The translations under genes were made by a program, and so were the position numbers. A DNA stretch of 64,000 nt from Paenibacillus dakarensis (lineage in GTDB: Bacteria > Bacillota > Bacilli > Paenibacillales > Paenibacillaceae): assembly GCF_001373415.1 (NCBI RefSeq), contig NZ_CDSE01000010.1, positions 62,001 to 126,000 on the forward strand, in the 5' to 3' direction. Positions 1-8,041 of the stretch are shown in pieces (within the stretch, counting starts at the first letter, position 1; each line of letters starts with the position of its first letter). Under the pieces are notes generated by a model, which had not been told where the DNA came from, searched no databases, and was given only the letters and a program-made list of their open reading frames with translations.

Positions 1-372
1 GATTATGCGCTAGTTCTTGCAATTATTGCCTCATTCACAAGCGTTGTCCCTTATTTGGGTCCCGCGATTGCAATTACTCCTGCACTTATAGTGGCTCTGG
101 TCACCTCACCGGTTATGCTGCTGAAGATGATTGCTGTGTGGACGATTGTACAGTTAATTGAGGGCAAATTTATATCTCCGCAAATCATGGGTAAAACGCT
201 TAAAATTCATCCAATCACAATAATCTTTGTTATTCTGACATCAGGCAATCTGTTTGGCGTGGTTGGTGTACTGCTTGCTGTTCCGGGTTATGCGGTTCTC
301 AAAGTATGTATATCCCACATGTTTGAATGGTTTAAAGATACTTCCGGATTATATGATCCGCCAGGTAATTAA
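1..372 (+). CDS. AI-2E family transporter, C-terminal fragment
   Basis: The reading frame is open from the first base, so this is the last 123 residues of a gene that begins outside the window. It encodes hydrophobic segments separated by short loops. The family pattern of the AI-2E transporter / YdiK-PerM group (PF01594) is visible: a VPYLGP loop at the start, a long hydrophobic stretch, then a [14 protein letters not shown] segment and a terminal membrane helix ending in a short charged tail. Family members are about 350 residues with 7-8 membrane helices, and they export small solutes or act as Na+/H+ antiporters. The substrate cannot be told from this fragment. Two hairpins follow, the second being a clear terminator. 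Confidence 0.85.
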   Translation, partial: DYALVLAIIASFTSVVPYLGPAIAITPALIVALVTSPVMLLKMIAVWTIVQLIEGKFISPQIMGKTLKIHPITIIFVILTSGNLFGVVGVLLAVPGYAVLKVCISHMFEWFKDTSGLYDPPGN

Positions 373-400
373 TGAATAAATATAATACGGTCTGAATGCC

Positions 401-443
401 GAACCCTCGCCTGAGCAGCAAGTTTGCTGAAAAGCGAGGGTTC
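401..443. other. Stem-loop downstream of the AI-2E family gene
   Basis: Ten-base perfect arms, GAACCCTCGC (401-410) and GCGAGGGTTC (434-443), enclose a 23-base loop with a small inner AGCA/TGCT pairing. No T-run follows, so it is more likely an RNA 3'-end stabiliser or a weak terminator. The rest of the 339-base gap 373-711 holds only this hairpin, a terminator and the catalase promoter. Confidence 0.5.
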
Positions 444-548
444 ACTGCTATAAGGGAAACTATACCGACTTGCCTCTGAATGAATGCCTGAGACCGCTAA
501 TGAGCACAGTCCAGGGCTGACCGTTATGAATCGTTAATTACAAATCGA

Positions 549-608
549 AACCTTCAAGACTGTCATTCATATCTTCAGATATGATTGCAGCTGCTTGAAG
601 GTTTTTTT
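549..608 (+). terminator. Rho-independent terminator
   Basis: Arms AACCTTCAAG and CTTGAAGGTT with a 38-base internal region that contains a second pairing (ATATCT/AGATAT), followed by a run of seven T. It ends transcription coming from the AI-2E family gene. Confidence 0.75.
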
Positions 609-659
609 GGTGCTAACTGGAGCGAAGTTTTTGAGAAAGATGAGTAAAATTTAAGGGAT

Positions 660-688
660 TTGTTTAAGTAAGAGTCAGGAACCATAAT
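660..688 (+). promoter_or_regulatory. Putative sigma-A promoter of the manganese catalase gene
   Basis: TTGTTT (660-665), 17-base spacer, CATAAT (683-688). Predicted start of transcription is about 695, leaving a leader of under 20 bases that carries AGGAGG just before the ATG. I looked for a stress sigma-B-type site here and did not find a convincing one. Confidence 0.45.
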
Positions 689-711
689 ATAAATATAGGA
701 GGAATCGACGA

Positions 712-1551
712 ATGTTTAGACATCAGAAGGAACTCCAGTATGAAGTGAAAGTAGAGCGTCCAGATCCTCAGTTTGCCAAAAGCGTTCAAGAAGTTCTGGG
801 AGGACAATTTGGTGAAATGACCGTTATGATGCAGTATCTGTTTCAAGGATTTAACTGCCGCGGTGAGGAAAAATATAAAGATATGCTTATGGATATCGGT
901 ACCGAAGAAATCGGACACGTTGAGATGTTATGTGCTATGATCAGCCAACTGCTTGATGGTGCTTCCCCTGAAGATCAGCAAGAAGCAGCAAAAGATCCAG
1001 CGATGGCAGCCATTATGGGTGGTGTGAATCCTCAGCATCTGATTGTGAGCGGCCTAGGCGCGATGCCAACCAATTCAAACGGAGTACCTTGGAACGGGGC
1101 TTACATTGTAGCCAGCGGCAATCTGCTCGCAGATATGCGTACCAATCTTCATGCCGAAACACAAGGAAGACTGCAGGTTGCAAGAATCTATCATATGACC
1201 AAGGATGAAGGAGTTCGTGCAGCATTCCGTAAAATGCTGGCGCGTGACCGCTACCACCAGTATCAATGGATGGCAGCTATTCAGGAACTGGAAGAGAAGA
1301 ATGGAGTGGTTGTTCCTGCATCCTTCCCTCCAGAAGCTGAGATGGAATCACAGACAGAAGCGTACAAGTTCTGGAATTTATCTGAAGGAACAGAATCAGC
1401 AGAAGGTCTCTGGGCTACAGGCACTGCTCCGGATGGAACAGGGGATTATGTGTATGTTGAAAATCCTGTACCGGAAGGTCAAATATATAAAGCTGAAATC
1501 CCTGTAACTGAAATTCACCATGATTTAGATGGTAAAGTCAGCGATAAATAA
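712..1551 (+). CDS. Manganese (non-haem) catalase
   Basis: A 279-residue di-manganese catalase (PF05067) that breaks hydrogen peroxide into water and oxygen in the cytosol or, in related Bacilli, in the spore coat. The ferritin-like four-helix core carries the expected metal ligands: E35, E66 and H69 (motif EEIGH), then E149 and H182 in the second half. All five are present at normal spacing, so the enzyme should be active. An AGGAGG site 8 bases before the ATG fixes the start. The gene stands alone between two terminators. The acidic, proline-rich C-terminal tail after residue 200 is normal for the family. Confidence 0.95.
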   Translation: MFRHQKELQYEVKVERPDPQFAKSVQEVLGGQFGEMTVMMQYLFQGFNCRGEEKYKDMLMDIGTEEIGHVEMLCAMISQLLDGASPEDQQEAAKDPAMAAIMGGVNPQHLIVSGLGAMPTNSNGVPWNGAYIVASGNLLADMRTNLHAETQGRLQVARIYHMTKDEGVRAAFRKMLARDRYHQYQWMAAIQELEEKNGVVVPASFPPEAEMESQTEAYKFWNLSEGTESAEGLWATGTAPDGTGDYVYVENPVPEGQIYKAEIPVTEIHHDLDGKVSDK

Positions 1552-1567
1552 ATAGAGATGATTTACG

Positions 1568-1605
1568 AGAGTGTTCTTCAAACAAATGAAGAACACTCTT
1601 TATTT
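1568..1605 (+). terminator. Terminator of the catalase gene
   Basis: Perfect 13-base arms AGAGTGTTCTTCA and TGAAGAACACTCT with a 6-base loop, followed by TTATTTTTG. Confidence 0.9.
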
Positions 1606-1679
1606 TTGTGCCAAAGTAAATCTTCCAGATTGTACGAATGAATGTATTATAAATGAAGAAGGAGAATGTCAAAAGAGTT

Positions 1680-1707
1680 TTGACTAGTCATGAAATAGGG
1701 ATATACT
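1680..1707 (+). promoter_or_regulatory. Putative sigma-A promoter of the MFS exporter gene
   Basis: TTGACT (1680-1685), 16-base spacer, TATACT (1702-1707). It lies 44 bases before the ATG at 1751 and has no other gene to serve. Confidence 0.5.
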
Positions 1708-1750
1708 AAATGAATAATTATTAATGAAATACAAATGAAAGGAATTAGAA

Positions 1751-3004
1751 ATGGTACATTCAGAAGATACCAAAAAGCAGCATTGGAAAAGGAATATTAT
1801 TCTCTTTTTAAGCAGCCAGACCCTTTCCTTATTCGGTTCATCGCTGGTTCAATATGCAATTATGTGGCATATAACCTTGACAACCCAGTCAGGAATCATG
1901 ATGACGATGTATATTCTTTGCGGATTCATTCCTACTTTCCTGCTGTCACCGTTTGCCGGTGTTTGGGCGGACCGTTTCAACCGTAAATTTCTTATCATGA
2001 TATCGGATGCAATGATTGCTGTGGTTACGCTCATACTAGCGGTTACCTTTATGCTCGGATATGAAGCGATGTGGCTTCTGTTCGTCATCTCTGCTGTACG
2101 AGCACTTGGTGCCGGGGTTCAGACACCAGCGGTAGGAGCCATTTTGCCTCAAATTGTTCCGCAGGACAATCTGACGAAGATCAATGGAATCAACGGAAGT
2201 CTGCAGGCTCTTATGATGTTCATTGCGCCGATCGTCAGCGCGGGCATTCTTTCGGTCGCTTCAATTGAAATGATATTATTCATCGATGTCATTACCGCGG
2301 CGATCGCGATCTTAACCTTATTCTTCTTTCTCAAAATCCCACTGCATCAGAAGGCATCTGATCATCAGACAACCGGATACCTGGACGATTTCAAACAGGG
2401 TTTAGTCTATATTGGACAGCATGCCTTTCTGAAGACATTCTTTATTTTCTTCGGCTTCTTCTTTGTTCTTATGGCACCTGCGGCATTTTTGACACCGCTG
2501 CAAGTAACGAGAACCTTTGGTGATGATGTGTGGCGTTTGACCGCTATCGAAATAGCGTTCTCTGTCGGTATGATGGCAGGAGGCGGTGTTATTGCCTCAT
2601 GGGGAGGTTTTAAGAACAGGGTATTTACGATGACATTGGCCAGTCTCATCATGGGGATATGTACCGTTCTGCTGGGTATTGTTCCAATCTTTTGGATATA
2701 TCTGGCCGTAATGGCGGCGTTCGGTATAGCGATGCCTATATTCAATACGCCTACAACCGTCTTGCTGCAAGAGAAGGTGGACGGCAACTACTTGGGAAGG
2801 ATATTCGGCGTGTTCGGAATGATCTCAACCTCCATGATGCCGATCGGGATGCTGATATTCGGACCGCTTGCCGATGTGATTCAAATCGAATGGCTGCTCT
2901 TTGGGACAGGGCTGTTCATGCTGGTGTTAACTCTATTATTCTCTACTAACAAACGGCTTATCGAAGCTGGTAAGCCTCTTCCTGAGGAAACTAAACAGGA
3001 GTAA
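1751..3004 (+). CDS. MFS exporter, macrolide-efflux/EntS type
   Basis: A 417-residue major facilitator superfamily protein with about twelve hydrophobic segments. The loop after the second helix reads GVWADRFNRK, the MFS motif-A signature, and its repeat appears in the second half. Overall pattern (N-terminal SLFGSSLVQYAIMWH, AGVQTPAVGAILPQIVP) is that of the MefA/EntS/MFS_3 group, which export macrolides, siderophores or other amphiphiles using the proton gradient. GAAAGGAAT about 7 bases before the ATG supports the start. The gene is single and converges on an ABC exporter operon, sharing a long hairpin with it. The substrate cannot be predicted from sequence. Confidence 0.8.
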   Translation: MVHSEDTKKQHWKRNIILFLSSQTLSLFGSSLVQYAIMWHITLTTQSGIMMTMYILCGFIPTFLLSPFAGVWADRFNRKFLIMISDAMIAVVTLILAVTFMLGYEAMWLLFVISAVRALGAGVQTPAVGAILPQIVPQDNLTKINGINGSLQALMMFIAPIVSAGILSVASIEMILFIDVITAAIAILTLFFFLKIPLHQKASDHQTTGYLDDFKQGLVYIGQHAFLKTFFIFFGFFFVLMAPAAFLTPLQVTRTFGDDVWRLTAIEIAFSVGMMAGGGVIASWGGFKNRVFTMTLASLIMGICTVLLGIVPIFWIYLAVMAAFGIAMPIFNTPTTVLLQEKVDGNYLGRIFGVFGMISTSMMPIGMLIFGPLADVIQIEWLLFGTGLFMLVLTLLFSTNKRLIEAGKPLPEETKQE

Positions 3005-3020
3005 AGGTGATCCCGTAAAT

Positions 3021-3120
3021 AAAAACAGGCTGATGAAGGGTTGAACTGCTTCTCAATGGTTAGAAACACAATAACCGTTGAGTTGCAGTTTCAGGATAAT
3101 AACCCTTGTCAGCCTGTTTA
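3021..3120. terminator. Long bidirectional terminator / 100-base hairpin between convergent genes
   Basis: Three nested pairings give an almost continuous stem: AAACAGGCTGA with TCAGCCTGTTT, AGGGTT with AACCCT, AACTGC with GCAGTT, and an inner CTCAATGGTTA with TAACCGTTGAG. T-runs exist on both strands, so it can end transcription of the MFS gene (rightward) and of the ABC exporter operon (leftward). Confidence 0.8.
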
Positions 3121-3151
3121 TTCATTTTGAGTAAGATTGGGTCCTCATGGT

Positions 3152-4996
3152 TTAGCCAGATATTTTAAATTGGCTGTTGTACAAGTTATAGTAGAAGCCT
3201 TTCTTCTGGAGAAGTTCTTCATGTGTACCTCGTTCAGAGATACCGCCTTGATGAATAACCAGAATCTGATCCGCTTCTCTTATCGTACTCAGACGGTGAG
3301 CAATGACAAAGCTGGTTCGACCCTGCATTAGAGTCTTCATGGCAGCTTGGATATGCATTTCGGTCCGTGTATCTATGCTGCTCGTTGCTTCATCAAGAAT
3401 AAGGATGGCCGGATCTGCAAGTACAGCTCTTGCAATCGTAAGCAGCTGTCGCTGACCTTGGCTTAGATTACTCCCACCTGATGCAATCAGAGTATCATAG
3501 CCTTGAGGCAGCTTGGAGATAAAATCATGCGCGTTCGCAAGTTTAGCAGCGGCTGTAATTTCCTCATTCGTTGCATCTAAACGTCCGTATCTGATATTTT
3601 CACGGATCGAGTCCGAGAATACATATGCATCCTGTAGAACAATACCAAGTTTTCTGCGAAGATCATCCTTGTTCATCTGGCGGATATCCATGCCATCTAT
3701 TGTGATGCTGCCTGAATGAATCTCATAAAAACGTGTCAGCAGATTGATGATTGTCGTTTTTCCTGCACCTGTTGGCCCGACTAAAGCAATCGTTTGGCCG
3801 GGTTTTGCGCTTAGGGATACATCTTTGAGAATCGGAACACCTTCTTTGTAACTGAAAGAAACCTGCTCAAACTTCACAGTTCCGCGTATTTCACCTGACT
3901 TATGGATATCGGGATCTCCTATATATTCTGACTCCGTATCGATAATTTCGAATACCCGTTCTGCGCCAGCTACTGCAGACTGAACCAGATTAAATTGATT
4001 GGCCAGGTCGTTCAATGGACGTTGAAACTGCTTGGAATAGTTCAGAAATGCAACGACAACACCCACACTCGTCCAGTCTCTGAAGGACATGTATCCTCCA
4101 ACCGCAGCGATAAGGGCGAAGCTAAGATTGTTCAGTACGTTCATGACGGGCCCCACTGTACCTGAGTAAATCTGGGCCTGGATGCTTGCATCTGTCAGCT
4201 TCTTATTCTTATCATCGAATTGTTCAGCAGCAGCCTTTTCTCTCCGATAAACCTGAACAACCTTTTGGCCCGAAACCGTTTCTTCGATAAATCCGTTTAG
4301 CTCTCCCAAGTGTGATTGCTGCCCCGAGAAATGCTTCCGTGTGCGGCTTGCAACGGTCTTGGTAAACAGCATAACAAACGGAATCGTAACCATACTCAGC
4401 AGAGTCAGCCATACATTCAGGTATAACATGATGAAGAGGGAACCAACGAGTGATAAGACGCTGGAAATCAGCTGGGTTACACTGGAATTCAGTGTGCCGG
4501 ATACATTTTCTATATCATTGGTGGTTCGGCTCATTAATTCGCCATGTGTCTTCGTATCGAAGAAGCGTAAGGGAAGAAGCTGCAGTTTCGCAAAAATGTC
4601 CTTTCGCATTTCCTGCACCGACTCTTGGGATACCTTTACCATCACATGCTGCTGGAGCCATGCAGTCAATGCCGTGCCTGCGTAAACAGACATAAGGATA
4701 CCACACAGCCCGATTAATCCCTTATAGTTACCAGGAACAATATAATCGTCAACCGCCATTCCTAGAAGATAGGGGGCGGTAAGTGATAGAACAGTAGACA
4801 CCAATGTGAACAAAAATACAGCGATCATGCCTCTTCGATGAGGGCGGATATAACCCCATATTCGGCGAACGGTAATCATCGTGTTTTTTGGCTTTACTAT
4901 GCCGGTGGTCATCCCGTTCATCGGTCTGCTGCCTCGCATGCTGAAATCGGGTGTCTCGTGATTTGAGGAAGAAGACTGTTCTCCTGGCTTAGCCAT
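3152..4996 (-). CDS. ABC exporter half-transporter, consensus-site subunit
   Basis: A type IV ABC exporter (six-helix membrane domain plus nucleotide-binding domain, 614 residues from this start). Walker A is GPTGAGKTT, the signature is LSQGQ, Walker B is ILILDEATSS with the catalytic Glu, and the switch His is present (IAHRLST). The ATG at 4996 is chosen because GGGAGGTG precedes it and it overlaps the upstream gene's stop (ATGgcTAA); a longer reading back to 5059 would run through that gene and has no ribosome site. The translational coupling and partner features say it forms a heterodimer with the product of the next gene. Family members (BmrCD, YfiBC) expel drugs or lipophilic peptides. 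Confidence 0.9.
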   Translation of the reverse strand: MAKPGEQSSSSNHETPDFSMRGSRPMNGMTTGIVKPKNTMITVRRIWGYIRPHRRGMIAVFLFTLVSTVLSLTAPYLLGMAVDDYIVPGNYKGLIGLCGILMSVYAGTALTAWLQQHVMVKVSQESVQEMRKDIFAKLQLLPLRFFDTKTHGELMSRTTNDIENVSGTLNSSVTQLISSVLSLVGSLFIMLYLNVWLTLLSMVTIPFVMLFTKTVASRTRKHFSGQQSHLGELNGFIEETVSGQKVVQVYRREKAAAEQFDDKNKKLTDASIQAQIYSGTVGPVMNVLNNLSFALIAAVGGYMSFRDWTSVGVVVAFLNYSKQFQRPLNDLANQFNLVQSAVAGAERVFEIIDTESEYIGDPDIHKSGEIRGTVKFEQVSFSYKEGVPILKDVSLSAKPGQTIALVGPTGAGKTTIINLLTRFYEIHSGSITIDGMDIRQMNKDDLRRKLGIVLQDAYVFSDSIRENIRYGRLDATNEEITAAAKLANAHDFISKLPQGYDTLIASGGSNLSQGQRQLLTIARAVLADPAILILDEATSSIDTRTEMHIQAAMKTLMQGRTSFVIAHRLSTIREADQILVIHQGGISERGTHEELLQKKGFYYNLYNSQFKISG

Positions 4997-6725
4997 AGGA
5001 AGGCACCTCCCTGCCGAATTGGGATATATAGATATCCTGATAAATTTCACATGAGGCAAGCAGCTCTTGATGAGTTCCTTCTGCTACCAATCGTCCTTCG
5101 TCCAGGATCAGGATTTTATCCGCGTCCATGACAGAGGAAATCCGCTGGGCAATCAACAAGCAAGTACGTCCCTTCATGAGCTGCCCCAGTTCATGTTGCA
5201 ATCTTGCCTCTGTTCCCGTATCGATCGCACTGGTGCTGTCATCGAGAATGAGTATGGATGGCTTGAGCAGCAGAGCACGGGCAATGGCAATTCTCTGTTT
5301 CTGACCTCCCGAGAGATTAATTCCCCGCTGTCCCAGTTCGGTATCGTAGCCTTCTGGCATCCCCATAATGAAATCATGGGCTTGCGCAGCCTTGGCCGCT
5401 GCTATGACTTCCTCATCTGCTGCATCCGGTTTACCGTAGCGGATGTTGTCACGGATGGAGCCGGTGAACAAGATGGATTCCTGCAGCACCATTCCGATCA
5501 TTCCCCGTAGCGTAGAAAGATCAAAGCTGCGAACGTCCGTGCCATCGAGCAATATTTGCCCTTCAGTTACATCATATAATCGGGGAATTAAGGACACGAG
5601 AGATGATTTGCCGGCTCCCGTTGCACCCATAATGGCTATTGTCTGTCCCGGTTCAGCTGTAAAGCTGAGCCCATGAAGAACAGGCTGAAGAGTTCCTGAT
5701 TGATAGGAGAATGTAACCTGATCGAACTCGATCTTGCCTTGGTGTAAGGTGTTCTGTTGCAGCTTCGACGGCGCTTTAATGTCAGGCTCGGCAGATAATA
5801 CCTCCTGAATCCGGTCAGCGGACACTTTAGCGGTTGATATCCGGACAAGCATCATTGCAACGGAAGAAACCGAGAACAGCACCTGAGTAACATAGTTAAT
5901 AAAGGCAACGAGACTGCCGACCTCAAAAGAACCATTGATCGCATCTTTTCCGCCAAACCAGAGCACAGCCACAATACTAATATTTAAAATCATGGTCAAA
6001 ATCGGCATATTTACGGCTACTATACGCTGGGTCTTGACAGACACCTGGGTGAAATCTGAATTGGCGCTGTTAAACCGCTTGTTCTCATATTCTCTTCGCA
6101 CAAAAGCTTTGGATACCCGTATTCCTGCAAAGTTCTCTTTAAGGACGGTGTTCACTTTATCCAGCTTCTGCTGAATAACTGAAAACAACGGAAGGGTAGC
6201 ACGAATGAGCATAAACATCACAATGAACAGAAGCGGAACGGCCATAGCCAGAATAATCGCAAGCTTCGGACTGATGATCACCGCCATGATAATACTTCCT
6301 ATCGCTAGAAACGGTGAGCGGACAAATATACGAAGCAGCATCTGCACCATGGTCTGAATTTGCACGATATCATTGGTTAGACGGGTGATGAGAGAGCCGG
6401 TAGAGAATTCATCCAGATTGCGGAACGATAGCGTCTGTACCTTACGGAACAGGTCGCGGCGCACATCAGCACCGAAGCGCTGAGAGGCGATGGAGGAGAA
6501 TATCGTACATCCCACACCACCGATTAGTCCGATAATAGCCGCGCTAACCATGATGAGACCTGATCTCTGGATGTGTGAAAGATCATTTTGCATGACTCCC
6601 TTGTCTATGATGCTCGCCATCAGGATCGGCTGCAGCAAGTCCATGGCAACCTCTAGCAGCATCAAGAGTGGTGCCAGCAGGGCAGCAGCCCAGTGGGGAC
6701 GCAAGTAACGAAATAGCTTAAGCAA
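4989..6725 (-). CDS. ABC exporter half-transporter, degenerate-site subunit
   Basis: First gene of a two-gene leftward operon; a six-helix membrane domain followed by an ATPase domain, 578 residues from the TTG at 6725. Walker A (GATGAGKSS) and signature LSGGQ are intact, but the residue after Walker B is Asp (ILDDSTS) instead of Glu, and the switch His is Gln (IAQRISS). Both changes are the known marks of the non-hydrolysing site in asymmetric heterodimers such as BmrC. The TTG start is preferred because AAGGTG lies 8-9 bases upstream and the protein then begins MLKLFRYLRP; a GTG at 6737 is an alternative. A TTGGTA/TACCAA dyad lies just upstream. Confidence 0.85.
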   Translation of the reverse strand: MLKLFRYLRPHWAAALLAPLLMLLEVAMDLLQPILMASIIDKGVMQNDLSHIQRSGLIMVSAAIIGLIGGVGCTIFSSIASQRFGADVRRDLFRKVQTLSFRNLDEFSTGSLITRLTNDIVQIQTMVQMLLRIFVRSPFLAIGSIIMAVIISPKLAIILAMAVPLLFIVMFMLIRATLPLFSVIQQKLDKVNTVLKENFAGIRVSKAFVRREYENKRFNSANSDFTQVSVKTQRIVAVNMPILTMILNISIVAVLWFGGKDAINGSFEVGSLVAFINYVTQVLFSVSSVAMMLVRISTAKVSADRIQEVLSAEPDIKAPSKLQQNTLHQGKIEFDQVTFSYQSGTLQPVLHGLSFTAEPGQTIAIMGATGAGKSSLVSLIPRLYDVTEGQILLDGTDVRSFDLSTLRGMIGMVLQESILFTGSIRDNIRYGKPDAADEEVIAAAKAAQAHDFIMGMPEGYDTELGQRGINLSGGQKQRIAIARALLLKPSILILDDSTSAIDTGTEARLQHELGQLMKGRTCLLIAQRISSVMDADKILILDEGRLVAEGTHQELLASCEIYQDIYISQFGREVPSYG

Positions 6726-6742
6726 ATGTAGAAACACCTTCT

Positions 6743-6769
6743 TTGGTAATAAATTCAGCTAAATACCAA
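6743..6769. promoter_or_regulatory. Candidate operator before the ABC exporter operon
   Basis: Inverted arms TTGGTA (6743-6748) and TACCAA (6764-6769), centre-to-centre about two helical turns, immediately upstream of the exporter start codon on the minus strand. No regulator gene is adjacent, so the binding protein is unknown. Confidence 0.35.
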
Positions 6770-6983
6770 GTTAAGCCATAGGAGAGGGGAAAGTCAAAGA
6801 AAATAAACAATTAGATGAATGAAGAAAAAGTCCCAGTCCATTTTAGTTATATTGGTGCTTATGCTTCTGAATTGGGTTATGTATATTTAGATAGCAGTGA
6901 TTAATGACTCCCTTAGGCCTTCTTCGACGTCATATAACAGGGAGTTACAACTGCCTATAACGAAATATCAGGAGGTAGCTTTA

Positions 6984-7976
6984 ATGTATCCAATCCAAAC
7001 AAGGAGACATGATAAAAATCCGCTAAAAGTACTTTTATCACTAGTACTCGCACTAAGTTTGTTTAGCTTGACAGCTTTACCCGCATTTGCGGCATCTCCC
7101 GGTAAAACTGTAAATGCTTCTGCAACATTGGCCTATAATTTGAAAGGGCTGAAGCATAATGTTGCCGTCCAGAAGGCTTATATCGCTGATAAGTATGTGT
7201 ACGTAACGCAGCGCTCAAAAGGAACTTGTTATCTTTCAAGGTTGAAGATTAATGGAAAAGACGCAAAGTATGTGGACGAGATGACCATTACCAATACCGG
7301 TCATTGCCAGACCCTGGACATGTACACGTATAAAGGTGATAACTATTTCTATTTCAGCTCAAAGGCTGATCCATCAACCAAATATTATTGGTCGCTTCAA
7401 GTTGCAAGAGTTCAATATAAAGCAGGCAAGAAATTGAACTATACGGATCTGCCGCGGTTCACTTATATGAACTATGCTAATAAAAAAGGATCCAGACTTG
7501 GTGAAACCTACCGTGTAGACGGTGGAGGGAATAGCACCCACACCTTTTTCCGTGTCCAAACAAAGGAAGGGAAAGTAACCTGGGCTATCTATGACACGGT
7601 GGCATTGAATAAGCTTCTTGACAGCAAGAAAGAAGTACGTATGGACAGTGCAGCGGCAAAAAAAGCGGCAGTTACAAGTTTTACACAGTCAGGCAAAAAT
7701 ATCGTGAGACCTAATGGCTCTTTCCAGGGTGCAGATATGCTCGGTAAATCAGCAATCTATACATCAGGAGGTGCGGACGGCCAGACCCCGAAGATTGCGT
7801 TAATGTCTAACAAGGGCGCTTACAAAACCCTTGTAAATATTACAAATGTAGGCAAGCGTGAAATCGAGGGTGTTCAGACCAAGGATGGAAAAGTGTATTT
7901 TACGATTGTAACCAATCCGAAGAGTAAGAAGGATACCCAAAAAATATACTATGTTTCAGAAAGCAAGTTCAAATAA
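6984..7976 (+). CDS. Secreted helveticin-J-like protein
   Basis: A 330-residue protein with a Sec signal peptide (positive start, hydrophobic core, ALPAFA cleavage box near residue 36). The ATG at 6984 is chosen because AGGAGG lies 8 bases upstream; an in-frame ATG at 6897 lacks a site. The mature part resembles the helveticin J family of class III bacteriocins: a GHxQT motif, a W-S-LQVARV segment followed by YTDLPRFTYMN, a later AIYDTVALNKLLDSK segment, a SFQGADM segment and a closing EIEGVQ...GKVYFTIV strand, in the same order as I recall for helveticin J. The fold is probably a beta-propeller. Killing activity is known for few members, and a surface or binding role is equally possible. Confidence 0.65.
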   Translation: MYPIQTRRHDKNPLKVLLSLVLALSLFSLTALPAFAASPGKTVNASATLAYNLKGLKHNVAVQKAYIADKYVYVTQRSKGTCYLSRLKINGKDAKYVDEMTITNTGHCQTLDMYTYKGDNYFYFSSKADPSTKYYWSLQVARVQYKAGKKLNYTDLPRFTYMNYANKKGSRLGETYRVDGGGNSTHTFFRVQTKEGKVTWAIYDTVALNKLLDSKKEVRMDSAAAKKAAVTSFTQSGKNIVRPNGSFQGADMLGKSAIYTSGGADGQTPKIALMSNKGAYKTLVNITNVGKREIEGVQTKDGKVYFTIVTNPKSKKDTQKIYYVSESKFK

Positions 7977-7993
7977 ACATATAAATGAAAAAT

Positions 7994-8041
7994 AGCAGCT
8001 ATCCCGTTAGATCAATGATCTTGCGGGATAGCTGTTTTTTT
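7994..8041 (+). terminator. Terminator overlapping the end of the DHA2 exporter gene
   Basis: Arms AGCTATCCCG and CGGGATAGCT, with an inner ATCA/TGAT pairing, then seven T. It ends the helveticin-like gene. The stem covers the stop codon of the convergent exporter gene (8012-8014), so the two genes end inside each other's terminator. Confidence 0.8.

Noticed and set aside
6815-6904. A 29-codon ATG frame upstream of the helveticin-like gene
   Set aside because: The peptide looks protein-like, but there is no ribosome site at the proper distance and no family match; it lies in a presumed promoter region.
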